DNA of 64,000 bases from Brevundimonas sp. 357 (GCF_003938605.1 NZ_RHWX01000013.1:54661-118660), one strand, 5' to 3'. Numbered from the stretch's first letter, positions 54,491-63,513 are shown. Notes: a model not told the origin generated them from the letters alone. Numbers and translations are program-made.

Positions 54491-55528
54491 ATGAGCCTGA
54501 CCGACCTCGGCGCCTGCGCGTTGCGCCAACTCGACCCGGAAACCGCGCACCGCCTGGCCATCCGCGCCCTGCAGGTGACGCCCCTGCCCGCGCCCGGCGC
54601 CGACGATCCGATCCTGAAGACCGTCATCGCCGGACTGGAGATGTCCAATCCGGTCGGTCTCGCCGCCGGCCTCGACAAGAACGGCGAGGCGCTGGAAGGC
54701 CTGTCGCGCCTGGGCTTCGGCGCCGTGGAATGCGGCTCGGTCACGCCGCGCGCTCAACCCGGCAACCCCAAGCCGCGCCTGTTCCGCCTGGCCGAAGACC
54801 GGGCCGTCATCAACCGCATGGGCTTCAATAACGAGGGGCTGAAACCCTTCGGCGCCCGCCTGGCCCGACGTCCGACCCGCACCCCCATCGGCGCCAACCT
54901 GGGCGCCAACAAGGAGACCGAGGACAAGGCCGCCGACTATGTGATCGGGCTGAAGAAGCTCGCGGGGCTGGCCGACTATTTCACCGTCAACATCTCCTCG
55001 CCCAACACGCCGGGCCTGCGCGCCCTTCAGGGACGCGAGGCGCTGGACGACCTGCTGAGCCGCATCCATGAGGCCCGCCCCGCCGACGGCGCGCCTATCT
55101 TCCTGAAGATCGCGCCCGACCTGATCGGCGACGAAATCGGCATGATCGTCGAGGCGTCTCTGGCCCACAGAATCGACGCCCTGATCGTGTCCAACACGAC
55201 GCTGGAGCGGCCCGCCTCGCTGCGCTCGGCCTTAGCGGGCGAGAGCGGCGGCCTGTCGGGGGCCCCGCTGAAGCCCTTCGCCCTCAAGGCGCTGGAAGCG
55301 GCGGCCGAGGCGGCGGGCGGGCGCCTGCCGCTGATCGCCGTCGGCGGAATCGCCAGCGGCGAGGACGCCTTCGCGCGTATCCGCGCCGGCGCCACGGCGG
55401 TCCAGATCTATTCGGCCCTGATCTATGAAGGCCCCGGCCTGATCCGCCGCATCAAGCGCGATCTGGCCGCGCGCCTGCGCGCCGAAGGTTTCGCGAACAT
55501 GGCCGAGGCGACCTCAGCCCGCCGTTGA
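54491..55528 (+). CDS. pyrD: dihydroorotate dehydrogenase (quinone), class 2
   Basis: 345 residues. The N-terminal helix ('RQLDPETAHRLAIRALQV') anchors at the membrane to reach the quinone pool. FMN and substrate sites: 'GLAAGLDKNGEALEGLSRLGFGAVECGSVTPRAQPGNPKPRLFRL', 'NISSPNTPGLRALQGREALDDLL' and 'IYSALIYEGPGLIRRIK' are the class 2 markers (catalytic Ser in place of Cys). It oxidises dihydroorotate to orotate in pyrimidine synthesis. Two bases after the DUF952 gene, so co-transcribed with it. Confidence 0.95.
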   Translation: MSLTDLGACALRQLDPETAHRLAIRALQVTPLPAPGADDPILKTVIAGLEMSNPVGLAAGLDKNGEALEGLSRLGFGAVECGSVTPRAQPGNPKPRLFRLAEDRAVINRMGFNNEGLKPFGARLARRPTRTPIGANLGANKETEDKAADYVIGLKKLAGLADYFTVNISSPNTPGLRALQGREALDDLLSRIHEARPADGAPIFLKIAPDLIGDEIGMIVEASLAHRIDALIVSNTTLERPASLRSALAGESGGLSGAPLKPFALKALEAAAEAAGGRLPLIAVGGIASGEDAFARIRAGATAVQIYSALIYEGPGLIRRIKRDLAARLRAEGFANMAEATSARR

Positions 55529-55592
55529 CGGAGCATTAGCAACCCTCAGTCGATGATGAACCAATGGGCGCCGAGCCCGTTTGGAACGTCGC

Positions 55593-57515
55593 ATGTCGGA
55601 TTCTCTCGCCGACGCCCACATCGGTTGGGCGCAAGCCATTCGCCAACGTCGCAAGGCGACGATGCAGCGCCTTGTCATGGGCGCAGCGACAGCGCTTGTC
55701 TTCAGCCCCCTTCTGGGTCTGGCGGCCTGCCTGGCCTGGCTGGCGGTCTATGTCCTGATTCAGGGGCTTGAGGCCTGGCAGGCCGAGCCTGTGGTGAAGG
55801 GACAGGTCAACGCTCCCCTGGGCTGGCGCGGCCCGGCCCTTGACGCAACCCTGGCCCTGAACGCCGGCTTCATTGGCTTTCTGTCCATTCCCTTGTGGCT
55901 GGTCGGCGGGTCCATGGGCGGATTCGCCGCAGCCGTCCTGCTGTCCGCAGGCACGGTCAATTCGGTGATCATGTCGGCCGGCAACATGCGGGTGTTCGCC
56001 TTCACCGTCGTGCCCCAGCTCGGCTATCTGGCCCTGACCCCCTTCTTCATGGCCCAGTGGGGCGCCGAAAGGCCCCTGGTCACCGCCGTCGGCATAGGGG
56101 TCGTCATCTACTCCATCTTCTGCCTGAACACCCGGGCCAGCCTGCGCCGGGGCATGCTGGCCGAGCACCGCGCGCTGAGCGAGGCAGACAACAAACGCCA
56201 TCAGGCCGAGACCGCCATGGCCGAACGCGGCGCCTTCATGGCCGCCGTCGGTCATGACCTGCGCACCCCAATCAGCGCCATTCTGACCGGGGCCGATTAT
56301 CTCCGCACGGCCGCCCCCTCCTCCGCCGCACGTCAGCAGATCGCTCTCATCGAAGACGCCGGCCTGATGATGAAGGCCCTGCTGGACGACCTGTTGGACC
56401 ATGCTCGCCTGAACGCGGGACGGATGCACGTCGACAGCCGCGACTTCGACCTGCGCCTGATGCTGGCCCAGACCGCCCGCCTCTGGCAGGGGCCGGCCCG
56501 CGCCAAGGGCTTGCAGTTGCGGCTAGAAAGCGCCCGCGAAACGCCCCGCTGGGTGCGCGGCGACGCCATGCGCCTTCGCCAGGTGCTGAACAATCTGATC
56601 TCCAACGCCATGAAGTTCACCGAAGCCGGCACCGTGACCCTGAGGGTCCGCGCCTGGCTGGATGACGAAGGCGCCCATGCGCTGCTGATCGACGTGGCGG
56701 ATACGGGGCGCGGCATGACGGCCAAGCAGTTGGACCGCCTCTTCACCCCCTTCGACCAGACCCAGGACGGCGTCGCCGCACGCTTCGGCGGTTCAGGCCT
56801 GGGCCTGGCGATCAGTCGCGATCTAGTCGAGCTGATGGGCGGGCGCATGACGGTCCGCAGCGAACCGGGCTGTGGCGCGCAGTTCACCGTGGCCCTGAGC
56901 TTGCCTAAAGGCGCCGGTCCCGACAGCGCCGGTGTTGAGGCGACGGCCGGTCCCGCGCCCCATGGCCGTCTGGACCCTGTCGCCTTCGCCCCGGACGACA
57001 ACGCCCGCCCGCCCGCCCGCTCCGCCCCCGTCGCACCCTCGACCGCGCCTCAAAGCGAGGTTCCGAGCATCGACTCGGATATGACGGATTCGGATCAGGA
57101 AAACGCCGACGACGCCCGCCCTTTGCGCGTCCTGGTCGTCGATGACCACGCCATCAATCGCCGCGCCATCCAGCTGATCCTTCAGGCCTTCGATTGCGAG
57201 ATCGTCATGGCCGAGAACGGCCTGGCGGCGCTTCAGGCCTGCGAAGGACAGATCTTCGACGTCATCTTCATGGACGTTCGAATGCCCGAACTGGACGGAC
57301 GCGAGACGACGCGTCGCCTCAGAAAGGGCGGCGGGCCGAACGCCAGCGCCCCCGTCATCGCCGTGACCGCCGACACCGAGCCGGAGGATATGGCGGCCTG
57401 TCTGGCTTCAGGCATGAACGCCTTCGTATCCAAGCCCCTGACGCCTGCCGCCCTGCTAGACGCCCTGTCCCGCACCCTGGACGCCGCCGCCCAAGACGCC
57501 GAGGCGGCGGCCTAA
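55593..57515 (+). CDS. membrane hybrid sensor histidine kinase
   Basis: About 640 residues. Four membrane helices in the first 180 residues ('LVMGAATALVFSPLLGLAACLAWLAVYVLIQGL', 'ALNAGFIGFLSIPLWLVGG', 'VFAFTVVPQLGYLALTPFFMAQ', 'LVTAVGIGVVIYSIFCL'). Phospho-His in 'AVGHDLRTPISA' (HDLRTP variant), ATPase with 'NLISNAMKFTEAGTVTL', 'DTGRGMTAKQLDRLFTPF' and '[20 protein letters not shown]', a Pro/Ala linker, and a C-terminal receiver with Asp in 'VIFMDVRMPELDG' and Lys in 'FVSKPLTP'. The sensed signal is unknown. A TTG at 55581 is a longer alternative. Its end overlaps the convergent vsr gene by four bases. Confidence 0.9.
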   Translation: MSDSLADAHIGWAQAIRQRRKATMQRLVMGAATALVFSPLLGLAACLAWLAVYVLIQGLEAWQAEPVVKGQVNAPLGWRGPALDATLALNAGFIGFLSIPLWLVGGSMGGFAAAVLLSAGTVNSVIMSAGNMRVFAFTVVPQLGYLALTPFFMAQWGAERPLVTAVGIGVVIYSIFCLNTRASLRRGMLAEHRALSEADNKRHQAETAMAERGAFMAAVGHDLRTPISAILTGADYLRTAAPSSAARQQIALIEDAGLMMKALLDDLLDHARLNAGRMHVDSRDFDLRLMLAQTARLWQGPARAKGLQLRLESARETPRWVRGDAMRLRQVLNNLISNAMKFTEAGTVTLRVRAWLDDEGAHALLIDVADTGRGMTAKQLDRLFTPFDQTQDGVAARFGGSGLGLAISRDLVELMGGRMTVRSEPGCGAQFTVALSLPKGAGPDSAGVEATAGPAPHGRLDPVAFAPDDNARPPARSAPVAPSTAPQSEVPSIDSDMTDSDQENADDARPLRVLVVDDHAINRRAIQLILQAFDCEIVMAENGLAALQACEGQIFDVIFMDVRMPELDGRETTRRLRKGGGPNASAPVIAVTADTEPEDMAACLASGMNAFVSKPLTPAALLDALSRTLDAAAQDAEAAA

Positions 57516-57934
57516 TCACCGCTCGACCGGAGAATCGCTGCGGCCAAGCGTTCGGCCCAGTCCGGCGTCTTCAGTTCGCATTCCCACAGAGTCAGGACGC
57601 GCCAGCCCGCCGCCGTCAGTTCTTCCGCTACACGGATGTCGCGGGCGTGGTTGCGCTCGATCTTGGCGGCCCAGTAGGCGGCGTTGCCCTTCGGCTTGCG
57701 AGCGCCGCGCGGGCAGTCATGATCGTGCCAGAAACAGCCATGGACGAACAGGGCGATGCGCCGCCCCTTCATCACCACATCGGGTCGGCCAGGCAAGCCG
57801 CAACCGCCGAGCCGATAACCGATTCCCGCCGAACGCAGCACACGCCGGACCTTGATCTCGGGGCTGGTGTCGCGGTCCTTCACGCGCCGCATGACGGCGC
57901 TGCGCTTCTCTGGCGTGAAGACGTCGCCCGCCAC
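57512..57934 (-). CDS. vsr: very-short-patch (Vsr) mismatch endonuclease
   Basis: 140 residues, soluble. 'FTPEKRSAVMRRVKDRDTSPEIKVRRVLRSAGIGYRLGGCGLPGRPDVVMKGRRIALFVHGCFWHDHDC' is the Vsr motif run, with catalytic Asp in GRPDVV and the HGCFWHxHxC zinc segment; 'YWAAKIERNHARDIRVAEELTAAGWRVLTLWECEL' is the C-terminal signature. Vsr nicks 5' of the T in T:G mismatches from 5-methylcytosine deamination. No cytosine methyltransferase gene lies next to it, which is unusual. Confidence 0.92.
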   Translation of the reverse strand: MAGDVFTPEKRSAVMRRVKDRDTSPEIKVRRVLRSAGIGYRLGGCGLPGRPDVVMKGRRIALFVHGCFWHDHDCPRGARKPKGNAAYWAAKIERNHARDIRVAEELTAAGWRVLTLWECELKTPDWAERLAAAILRSSGD

Positions 57935-57985
57935 GTCCTCAACCCCGCGAGCGGCGAGCGAGACGGCGGCGGGCGACGCCCGTCA

Positions 57986-58474
57986 TCACAGTTGGGCCAG
58001 CAGGTGCTCGGCCGAAGACACCTTGAACTCGCCGCCCTGCTCGATGTTGAGCTGGTCGACCACGCCGTCCTTGACCAGCATGGAGTAACGCTGCGAACGC
58101 TCGCCCATGCCGAAGCCCTTGGCGTCCAGCGTCAGGCCCACGGCGCGGGTGAAGTCGCCGTTGCCGTCGGCCAGCATGACCACGTCGTCGGCGCCGTTCA
58201 GATCATTGGCCTTGGCCCAGGCGCCCATGACGAAGGCGTCGTTGACCGAGACGCAGGCGACCGTGTCCACGCCCTTGCCCGCCAGATCGGCGCGATGGTC
58301 GACGTAGCCCGGCAGATGGCGCGCCGAACAGGTCGGGGTGAAGGCGCCCGGCACGGCGAACAGGGCGACCGTCTTGCCGCCGAACAGCTCGGCCGTCGTG
58401 ACCGGCTTGGGGCCGTCGGGCGTCATGGTCGTCAGGGTGGCGTCGGGAATACGGTCGCCGATCTGGATGGTCAT
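57986..58474 (-). CDS. Prx5-type peroxiredoxin
   Basis: 162 residues. Peroxidatic Cys49 in 'AVPGAFTPTCSARHLPGYV' (PxxTxxC variant with Arg later in 'SQRYSMLVKDGVV'), and 'CVSVNDAFVMGAWAKANDL' is a Prx5 signature. It reduces hydroperoxides with a thiol reductant. The start ATG at 58474 (GGAGA upstream) is chosen; the frame upstream is open to 58870 but overlaps the YqgE gene and has no similarity. Confidence 0.92.
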   Translation of the reverse strand: MTIQIGDRIPDATLTTMTPDGPKPVTTAELFGGKTVALFAVPGAFTPTCSARHLPGYVDHRADLAGKGVDTVACVSVNDAFVMGAWAKANDLNGADDVVMLADGNGDFTRAVGLTLDAKGFGMGERSQRYSMLVKDGVVDQLNIEQGGEFKVSSAEHLLAQL

Positions 58475-58609
58475 GTCGGGGTCTCCGGGAGTTCGGCCCG
58501 GACGATCCAGGACGATGGGAGTCAGATAGAGACCCGTAGGGAGATCGCCAAGCGCCCGGGGCCCTGAGAATGGCTTGCGCCCGCCATCGTCCGCCCCGAT
58601 GATAGAGGC

Positions 58610-59179
58610 ATGACCGCCTTCTCCTCCCTGACCGGGCGTCTTCTGGTGGCGATGCCGGGTATCGACGACGATCGCTTCCGCCACGCCGTCATCCTGATCT
58701 GCGCCCATGACGACGAGCACGCCCTGGGCCTGCGCCTGGACCAGCCCGCGCCGGGCGTCTCCCTGGCCGAGGTTCTGGAAAAGCTGGACACGCCCGCCGC
58801 CGACGCCGCGCGCGACCGTTCGGTGCTGATCGGCGGCCCGGTCGAGCGCGAGCGCGGCTTCGTCCTGCACACCGCCGACTGGACCAGCGAGGACGCCAGC
58901 CTGACCTTCGGCGACGGCCTGGCCCTGACCGGCACCCGCGACGCCCTGGCCGCCATGGCCGACGCCGAGGACGGCCCCAGCCGCGCCATCCTGCTGCTGG
59001 GCTACGCCGGATGGGGCGAGGGGCAGTTGGAGGAAGAGCTGAACGAAAACGTCTGGCTGACGACGGACGCCGATCCGGCCCTGATCTTCGACGCCGACTA
59101 CGACACCAAATGGAGCCGCGCCCTGGCCGCGCTCGGCGTCGACGCCGCCCGCCTGTCCAGCCAGAGCGGGCGGGCCTGA
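58610..59179 (+). CDS. YqgE/AlgH family protein (UPF0301)
   Basis: 189 residues. 'LTGRLLVAMPGIDDDRFRHAVILICAHDDEHALGLRLDQPAPGVSLAEVLEKLD' and 'VLIGGPVERERGFVLHTADW' and 'LLGYAGWGEGQLEEELNENVWL' are the family landmarks. YqgE/AlgH proteins have an unusual fold; AlgH was linked to alginate/heme transport regulation but a function is not established. It is divergent from the peroxiredoxin gene and eight bases from the convergent PdeA-like gene. Confidence 0.92.
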   Translation: MTAFSSLTGRLLVAMPGIDDDRFRHAVILICAHDDEHALGLRLDQPAPGVSLAEVLEKLDTPAADAARDRSVLIGGPVERERGFVLHTADWTSEDASLTFGDGLALTGTRDALAAMADAEDGPSRAILLLGYAGWGEGQLEEELNENVWLTTDADPALIFDADYDTKWSRALAALGVDAARLSSQSGRA

Positions 59180-59186
59180 CGGCGGC

Positions 59187-60854
59187 CTAGACCGAGCGCG
59201 CCTTGATCGGCGCGGCGCCGTCGGCGAGGGACTCGTTCAGATAGACCTCAGCCTCCTGAGCCGGCAGGGCGGGCGCATAACCGAAGCCCTGGCCGTAATG
59301 GCAACCGTCGTCCAGCAGCAGTTGGGCCAGGGAGGCGTTCTCCACCCCCTCGGCCACCACTTCCAGCGCCAGATCGCGGCCCAGATTGACGACGGATCGC
59401 ACGATCTTCGCCGAGCCCTCGTCCTTGTCCATCGTCAGAACGAAGTAGCGGTCGATCTTCAGCGTGTCGAACGGCAGCTTGGCCAGGTAGGACAGGGACG
59501 AGAAGCCCGTGCCGAAATCGTCCAGCGCCAGACTGGCCCCGGCCTCGCGCAAGGCCTTCAGCACCTCGGCGGCGCGCGCGGTGTCGCGCATGATGTCGCC
59601 CTCGGTGACTTCCAGCTTCAGCGCGCCGCGCGGCAGGCCGGCCTCCTTGATGATGCGGGCCACGTCCTCGACCAGGTGCGCGCGCTCGATCTCGCCTACC
59701 GACAGGTTGACGCTGCAGAACAGCCGCCCGGCGTTGGGGTGGCGGGTCAGCCACTCGCCCAGTTGACGCGCCGACTGGGTCATCATCAACAGGCCCAGTT
59801 CGTTCATCAGGCCCATTTCGTCGGCCAGGGTCAGAAACTCGTCCGGCGGCACCAGGCCGCGCCGGGGGTGACGCCAGCGCGCCAGGGCCTCGAACCCGGC
59901 CACGGCGCCGGACTTCAGGTTCACGATCGGCTGGAAGAAGGGCTCGATCTCGCCGCGCACGAAGGCGTTGCGCAGGTCCGCCTCCAGCGCTAGGCGGGAC
60001 AGGCTGTCGCTTTCCAGCGCCCGGCCATAAGCCGCCGCGCCCCCGCGCCCGGCCGTCTTGGCCTGTTCGACCGCCAGTTCGACCCGGCGCAGAAGCTCGG
60101 CCGGATCCGGCGCGTCGGGACCGCCCTCGGCCGTCACGGCGCCGATCGAGACCGTGGGATAGATGTCAAAACCCGCCATGCGCAGCGGCTGCTCCAACGC
60201 CTCGCGCATGCGCTCGCCGCCGCCGGTTCCGCCACGCCGCACCAGGACCGCGAACTCGTCCTCGCCGATCCGAGCGGGCGCGCAGTCCTCGGAAAAAGCC
60301 GCCGACAGACGCGAGCCCAGCGCCGACAGCACAAGGTCGGCGCGTTCGTGGCCCAGGGCCTCGTTCAGGCGACGAAGACGATCCAGATCGCCGACCACCA
60401 GTTCATAATCGCCCGGCTGGACCAGAGCTTCGGCGGCGCGGACCAGGAAGGTGCGTCGGTCCAGCAAACCCGTCACCGTGTCTCGATCAGCTCCGGCGAA
60501 CTTGGTCTCCAGAGCCACGATGCCCGCCGCGCGCAGGCCGTCCTCCAGCCAGACCCCGCGCCACAGACAGGTCTCGCACCCGCGCATCCGCAGGCGCACG
60601 GCGATCTCCGTCCCCTCGGCCTGGGGCTTCAGCAGGCGGTCGGCCAGGGCGCGGTCCTGAGGCATGGCCAGGGCGGTAAAGGCCGCGCCCGAGCACTGCG
60701 GCGCCAGCGGCCCCAAGCCCAGCGGCCGGGTGGCGCCGGTGAAACGGATCTGATCTTCGGCGGGCGTCCAGATCCATAGGGCGGCGTCGGCCGCGGCGAG
60801 GGCTTCGATCGCCGTGGTCGGATCCCACGTCAGGGCTCTGGATCGTGTGCTCAA
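59187..60854 (-). CDS. pdeA: PdeA-like c-di-GMP phosphodiesterase (degenerate GGDEF-EAL)
   Basis: 555 residues: N-terminal PAS-like (~15-115), GGDEF (~120-275) with the active site GEDEF at 197-201, and EAL (~285-540) with intact 'GFEALARWRHP' (Glu322), 'SVNLSVGEI', 'LEVTEGDIM', 'DDFGTGFSSLSYL' and 'AEGVE'. GEDEF, not GGDEF, is exactly the variant of Caulobacter PdeA (CC3396), whose domain binds GTP and activates the EAL c-di-GMP hydrolase without cyclase activity. In Caulobacter PdeA acts at the swarmer-to-stalked switch and is proteolysed by ClpXP via CpdR. Downstream-of-GNAT overlap by four bases. The ortholog call is inferred from architecture and the motif. Confidence 0.85.
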   Translation of the reverse strand: MSTRSRALTWDPTTAIEALAAADAALWIWTPAEDQIRFTGATRPLGLGPLAPQCSGAAFTALAMPQDRALADRLLKPQAEGTEIAVRLRMRGCETCLWRGVWLEDGLRAAGIVALETKFAGADRDTVTGLLDRRTFLVRAAEALVQPGDYELVVGDLDRLRRLNEALGHERADLVLSALGSRLSAAFSEDCAPARIGEDEFAVLVRRGGTGGGERMREALEQPLRMAGFDIYPTVSIGAVTAEGGPDAPDPAELLRRVELAVEQAKTAGRGGAAAYGRALESDSLSRLALEADLRNAFVRGEIEPFFQPIVNLKSGAVAGFEALARWRHPRRGLVPPDEFLTLADEMGLMNELGLLMMTQSARQLGEWLTRHPNAGRLFCSVNLSVGEIERAHLVEDVARIIKEAGLPRGALKLEVTEGDIMRDTARAAEVLKALREAGASLALDDFGTGFSSLSYLAKLPFDTLKIDRYFVLTMDKDEGSAKIVRSVVNLGRDLALEVVAEGVENASLAQLLLDDGCHYGQGFGYAPALPAQEAEVYLNESLADGAAPIKARSV

Positions 60855-61471
60855 GACGGGTCCGATACTCTGACTGAAGGGGTGACGCCGACGGCGAACT
60901 CATCACGCAGGACGCCGAACAACAGATGATCTGCCCATCGGCCGTTAATTTTCAAATAAGCGCGGGCGACGCCTTCCTGACGAAAGCCCGCCTTTTCCAG
61001 CACGCGGCGCGAGGCGTGGTTGGTCGGCACGCAGGCGGCCTCGACCCGATGCAGCCCCAGGGCGCTGAAGGCATGGCCCAGCATGGCCCGCACCGCCGCC
61101 GTGCCGACGCCCTGCCCCGCATAGGGACGGCCGATCCAGTAGCCCAAGGTGCCGGTCTCGGCCACGCCGCGCCGGATGTTGGACAGGGTGATGGCGCCCA
61201 GCAGCGCCTCATCGGTCTGATCGAACACGAACAGCGGCCAGGCCGTGCCCTGCTCCATCTCCCGCGCATAGACGCCCAGACGGCGGCGATAGGCGGCGCG
61301 GGTCAGATCGTCCTCAGCCCAGGCCGGCTCCCACGGCTGCAGATAGTCGCGCGATTCCTCACGCAGGGAGGCCCACGCCACATAGTCCGCGGGGCGTGGC
61401 GGGCGCAGCAGAACCCCCTGCCCGTTCAGGACCGGTCCGGTCGCCTCGGCCATCCAATCGAACAGGGCCAT
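60851..61471 (-). CDS. GNAT-family N-acetyltransferase (RimJ/RimL-like)
   Basis: 206 residues. 'GVLLRPPRPADYVAWASLREESRDYLQPWEPAWAEDDL' opens the RimJ-type fold, and 'GTLGYWIGRPYAGQGVGTAAVRAMLGHAFSALGLHRVEAACVPTNHASRRVLEKAGFRQEGVARAYLKI' holds the acetyl-CoA loop (GQGVGT). RimJ/L enzymes acetylate ribosomal proteins or other alpha-amino groups. Translationally coupled to pdeA (four-base overlap). Confidence 0.92.
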   Translation of the reverse strand: MALFDWMAEATGPVLNGQGVLLRPPRPADYVAWASLREESRDYLQPWEPAWAEDDLTRAAYRRRLGVYAREMEQGTAWPLFVFDQTDEALLGAITLSNIRRGVAETGTLGYWIGRPYAGQGVGTAAVRAMLGHAFSALGLHRVEAACVPTNHASRRVLEKAGFRQEGVARAYLKINGRWADHLLFGVLRDEFAVGVTPSVRVSDPS

Positions 61472-61517
61472 GAAGCAAACGATAGCGCGAAGTGATCTCG
61501 GCGTCAGCAGGCCGCGA

Positions 61518-62786
61518 TCAGCCCGCCGCCATCCGCTGGCGGAAGACGCGACCCGCCCCGCCCGCCGCCCTGGGCCCCAGAACCGCCGTCGCCGACAGTC
61601 CCTGGCTCGTCATGGCCTGGCCCACCGCGCGCACATCCTGCGCCGTCTGCGCCTCGATGCGGGCGGCGCTGTCTTCCGACGAGACCGGCGCGCCGAACGC
61701 CAGGGTCTGACCCGCCAGACGGCCCGAACGGCTGGCCGGGCTTTCGTCGGCCATCCACAGGCTGGCGTTCAGCACGGCCTTGGCGCGCGCCAGCTCCGCC
61801 TCCGTCGGCCCCTTGTCGGCCAGGTCGAGGATTTCGGCGGCGCACAGTTCGGCCAGCTCCAGCGACCGCTCGGCCGCCGCCCCGGCGTAGACGCCCAGCA
61901 GGCCCAGATCGTCATAGGTCTCGTGATAGGCGTCGATGGCGTAGGCCAGCCCGCGATCCTCGCGCGCGCTCTGGAACAGGCGCGAGGCCATGCCCCCGCC
62001 CAGGATTTCGGTGAACAGGCGCAGGGCCGGCTGTCGCGGATCACGCACGCCCAGGCTCGGCAGCTGGAAAACCAGATTGGCCTGTTCGATCTTGCGCGCC
62101 AGCTTCGCCTCGCCGCCGGTGAAGACGGCGGGCGCCGTCGGCTCGTGCGGCGCGGAGACAGCCTGGCCGAACCAGGCCTCGGCCAGGGTCAGCAACTCGG
62201 CCTCATCGACCGCGCCGGACACCGACACCACCATGTGGTCGGGCGAGTAGAGCCGCGCGCGCCAGTCGGCCACGGCCGCCCGGTCGGCGGGCGCCAGGCT
62301 GGCGATCGAGCCCAGGATCGGCCGCCCCAGGGCCTGGCCGGCGAAGGCCTGGGTCTGGGCCATCTCGAACACATGATCGTCAGGGGTGTCGAAGGCCTCG
62401 GCGATCTCCTGCGCCACCACGTCCTTCTCGCGCTCGATCTCCTCGGGCGACAGGGTCGGGCGGAACACCAGGTCGGACAGCACCTGCATGGCCAGCGGCA
62501 GGCTGCCCTTCAGGGCGCGCACGTCGAAGCTGGTGCGTTCATAGCCGGTGGCGGCGTTGATCGAGCCGCCCTCGGCCTCGATGCGCTCGACGATCTCGCG
62601 CGCGCCCATGTCCCCCGCGCCCTTGAAGACCAGATGCTCCAGCAGATGCGACCAGCCGGAACGCGCTTCGTCCTCCATGCGGGCGCCGCCGTTGACGGCC
62701 ACGGTCACGGCGATGGTGCGCAGACCGGACATGGGGTCGCACACGACGCGCACGCCGTTGGACAGGGTGTGAAGACGAGCAGTCAG
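61518..62786 (-). CDS. M16-family zinc peptidase (processing-peptidase-like)
   Basis: About 422 residues. Zinc site HxxEH is HLLEH at residues 47-51, with the third Glu later in 'VRALKGSLPLAMQVLSDLVFRPTLSPEEIEREKDVVAQEI'. Similar to mitochondrial processing peptidase beta and bacterial PqqL-like enzymes. The family N terminus (M-T-A-R-L-H-T-L-S-N-G-V) is present but its first codon reads CTG at 62784-62786, with AAGGA eight bases upstream; the first ATG/GTG in frame is inside the conserved region. So either a CTG start or a sequence error is likely. SURF1 upstream. Confidence 0.85.
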   Translation of the reverse strand: MTARLHTLSNGVRVVCDPMSGLRTIAVTVAVNGGARMEDEARSGWSHLLEHLVFKGAGDMGAREIVERIEAEGGSINAATGYERTSFDVRALKGSLPLAMQVLSDLVFRPTLSPEEIEREKDVVAQEIAEAFDTPDDHVFEMAQTQAFAGQALGRPILGSIASLAPADRAAVADWRARLYSPDHMVVSVSGAVDEAELLTLAEAWFGQAVSAPHEPTAPAVFTGGEAKLARKIEQANLVFQLPSLGVRDPRQPALRLFTEILGGGMASRLFQSAREDRGLAYAIDAYHETYDDLGLLGVYAGAAAERSLELAELCAAEILDLADKGPTEAELARAKAVLNASLWMADESPASRSGRLAGQTLAFGAPVSSEDSAARIEAQTAQDVRAVGQAMTSQGLSATAVLGPRAAGGAGRVFRQRMAAG

Positions 62787-62787
62787 G

Positions 62788-63513
62788 TCAGCGATCCTTG
62801 GAAGGCGTGAGGCGATAGCGGCGCAGCAGCAGGGCCGCGTAGAAGACGACCAGGGTGATCGCCAGGCCGAACCAGGTCAGGGCGTAGCCCAGGTGGTTGT
62901 TGCTGAAGGCGGCGGGCGGCGACACCGGCCGCAACGTCGTCAGTTCGGGATTGGCCGAAGTGGTCGCATAGACGGTGTAGGGCGACACCGCCCCCGTCAC
63001 GCCCAGGGCCTGGGCCATCGCCGCCCGGTCCCGGCCGTAGAAGAGCTTGCCCGAGGGCGGCGGGGTCATGGCGTTGGGGCCCGGCGCCTGGCGCACCACG
63101 CCCGCGATCACGACCGGCATGGCGGCCTCGGCCTGCACGGCGGGGCGCTCGGCTGTTTCGGCGGGCAGGAAGCCGCGGTCGACCAGCACCGTCCCGCGCC
63201 CCTCGACCGGACAGGCCGAGATCAGCCGCACCCCGGCGTCGCCGTCCTCGATGGTCTGAAGCTCGACGAAGGAGGCCGTGTTCAGGCCGCGGCAGGTCAC
63301 GACCACCTGGCGGAACTCGGGATCATCCAGCGTCAGCGCCTCGGCCAGGGGAAGCGGCGCCTGGGCCGCGGCGGCCTCGGCCTTGTCGATCAGGTCCAGC
63401 TTCCACTGCAGCCGCTGCACCTGCCACACGCCCAGCGTCAGCAGGGCGCCCAACAGCAGGACGGCGATCACGGTCAGGATGATGGGAAAGCGAGGCCGGG
63501 CGGCGACGGTCAT
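62788..63513 (-). CDS. SURF1-family cytochrome oxidase assembly protein
   Basis: 241 residues with a membrane helix near the N terminus ('IILTVIAVLLLGALLTLGVWQVQRLQWKLDLI') and another near the end ('GYALTWFGLAITLVVFYAALL'). 'VLVDRGFLP' and the C-terminal 'NNHLGYALTWFGLA' are SURF1 landmarks. It helps insert heme a into cytochrome c oxidase (aa3 type). ATG at 63513 overlaps the DUF983 stop by four bases; the long upstream frame is not family sequence. Confidence 0.92.
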   Translation of the reverse strand: MTVAARPRFPIILTVIAVLLLGALLTLGVWQVQRLQWKLDLIDKAEAAAAQAPLPLAEALTLDDPEFRQVVVTCRGLNTASFVELQTIEDGDAGVRLISACPVEGRGTVLVDRGFLPAETAERPAVQAEAAMPVVIAGVVRQAPGPNAMTPPPSGKLFYGRDRAAMAQALGVTGAVSPYTVYATTSANPELTTLRPVSPPAAFSNNHLGYALTWFGLAITLVVFYAALLLRRYRLTPSKDR

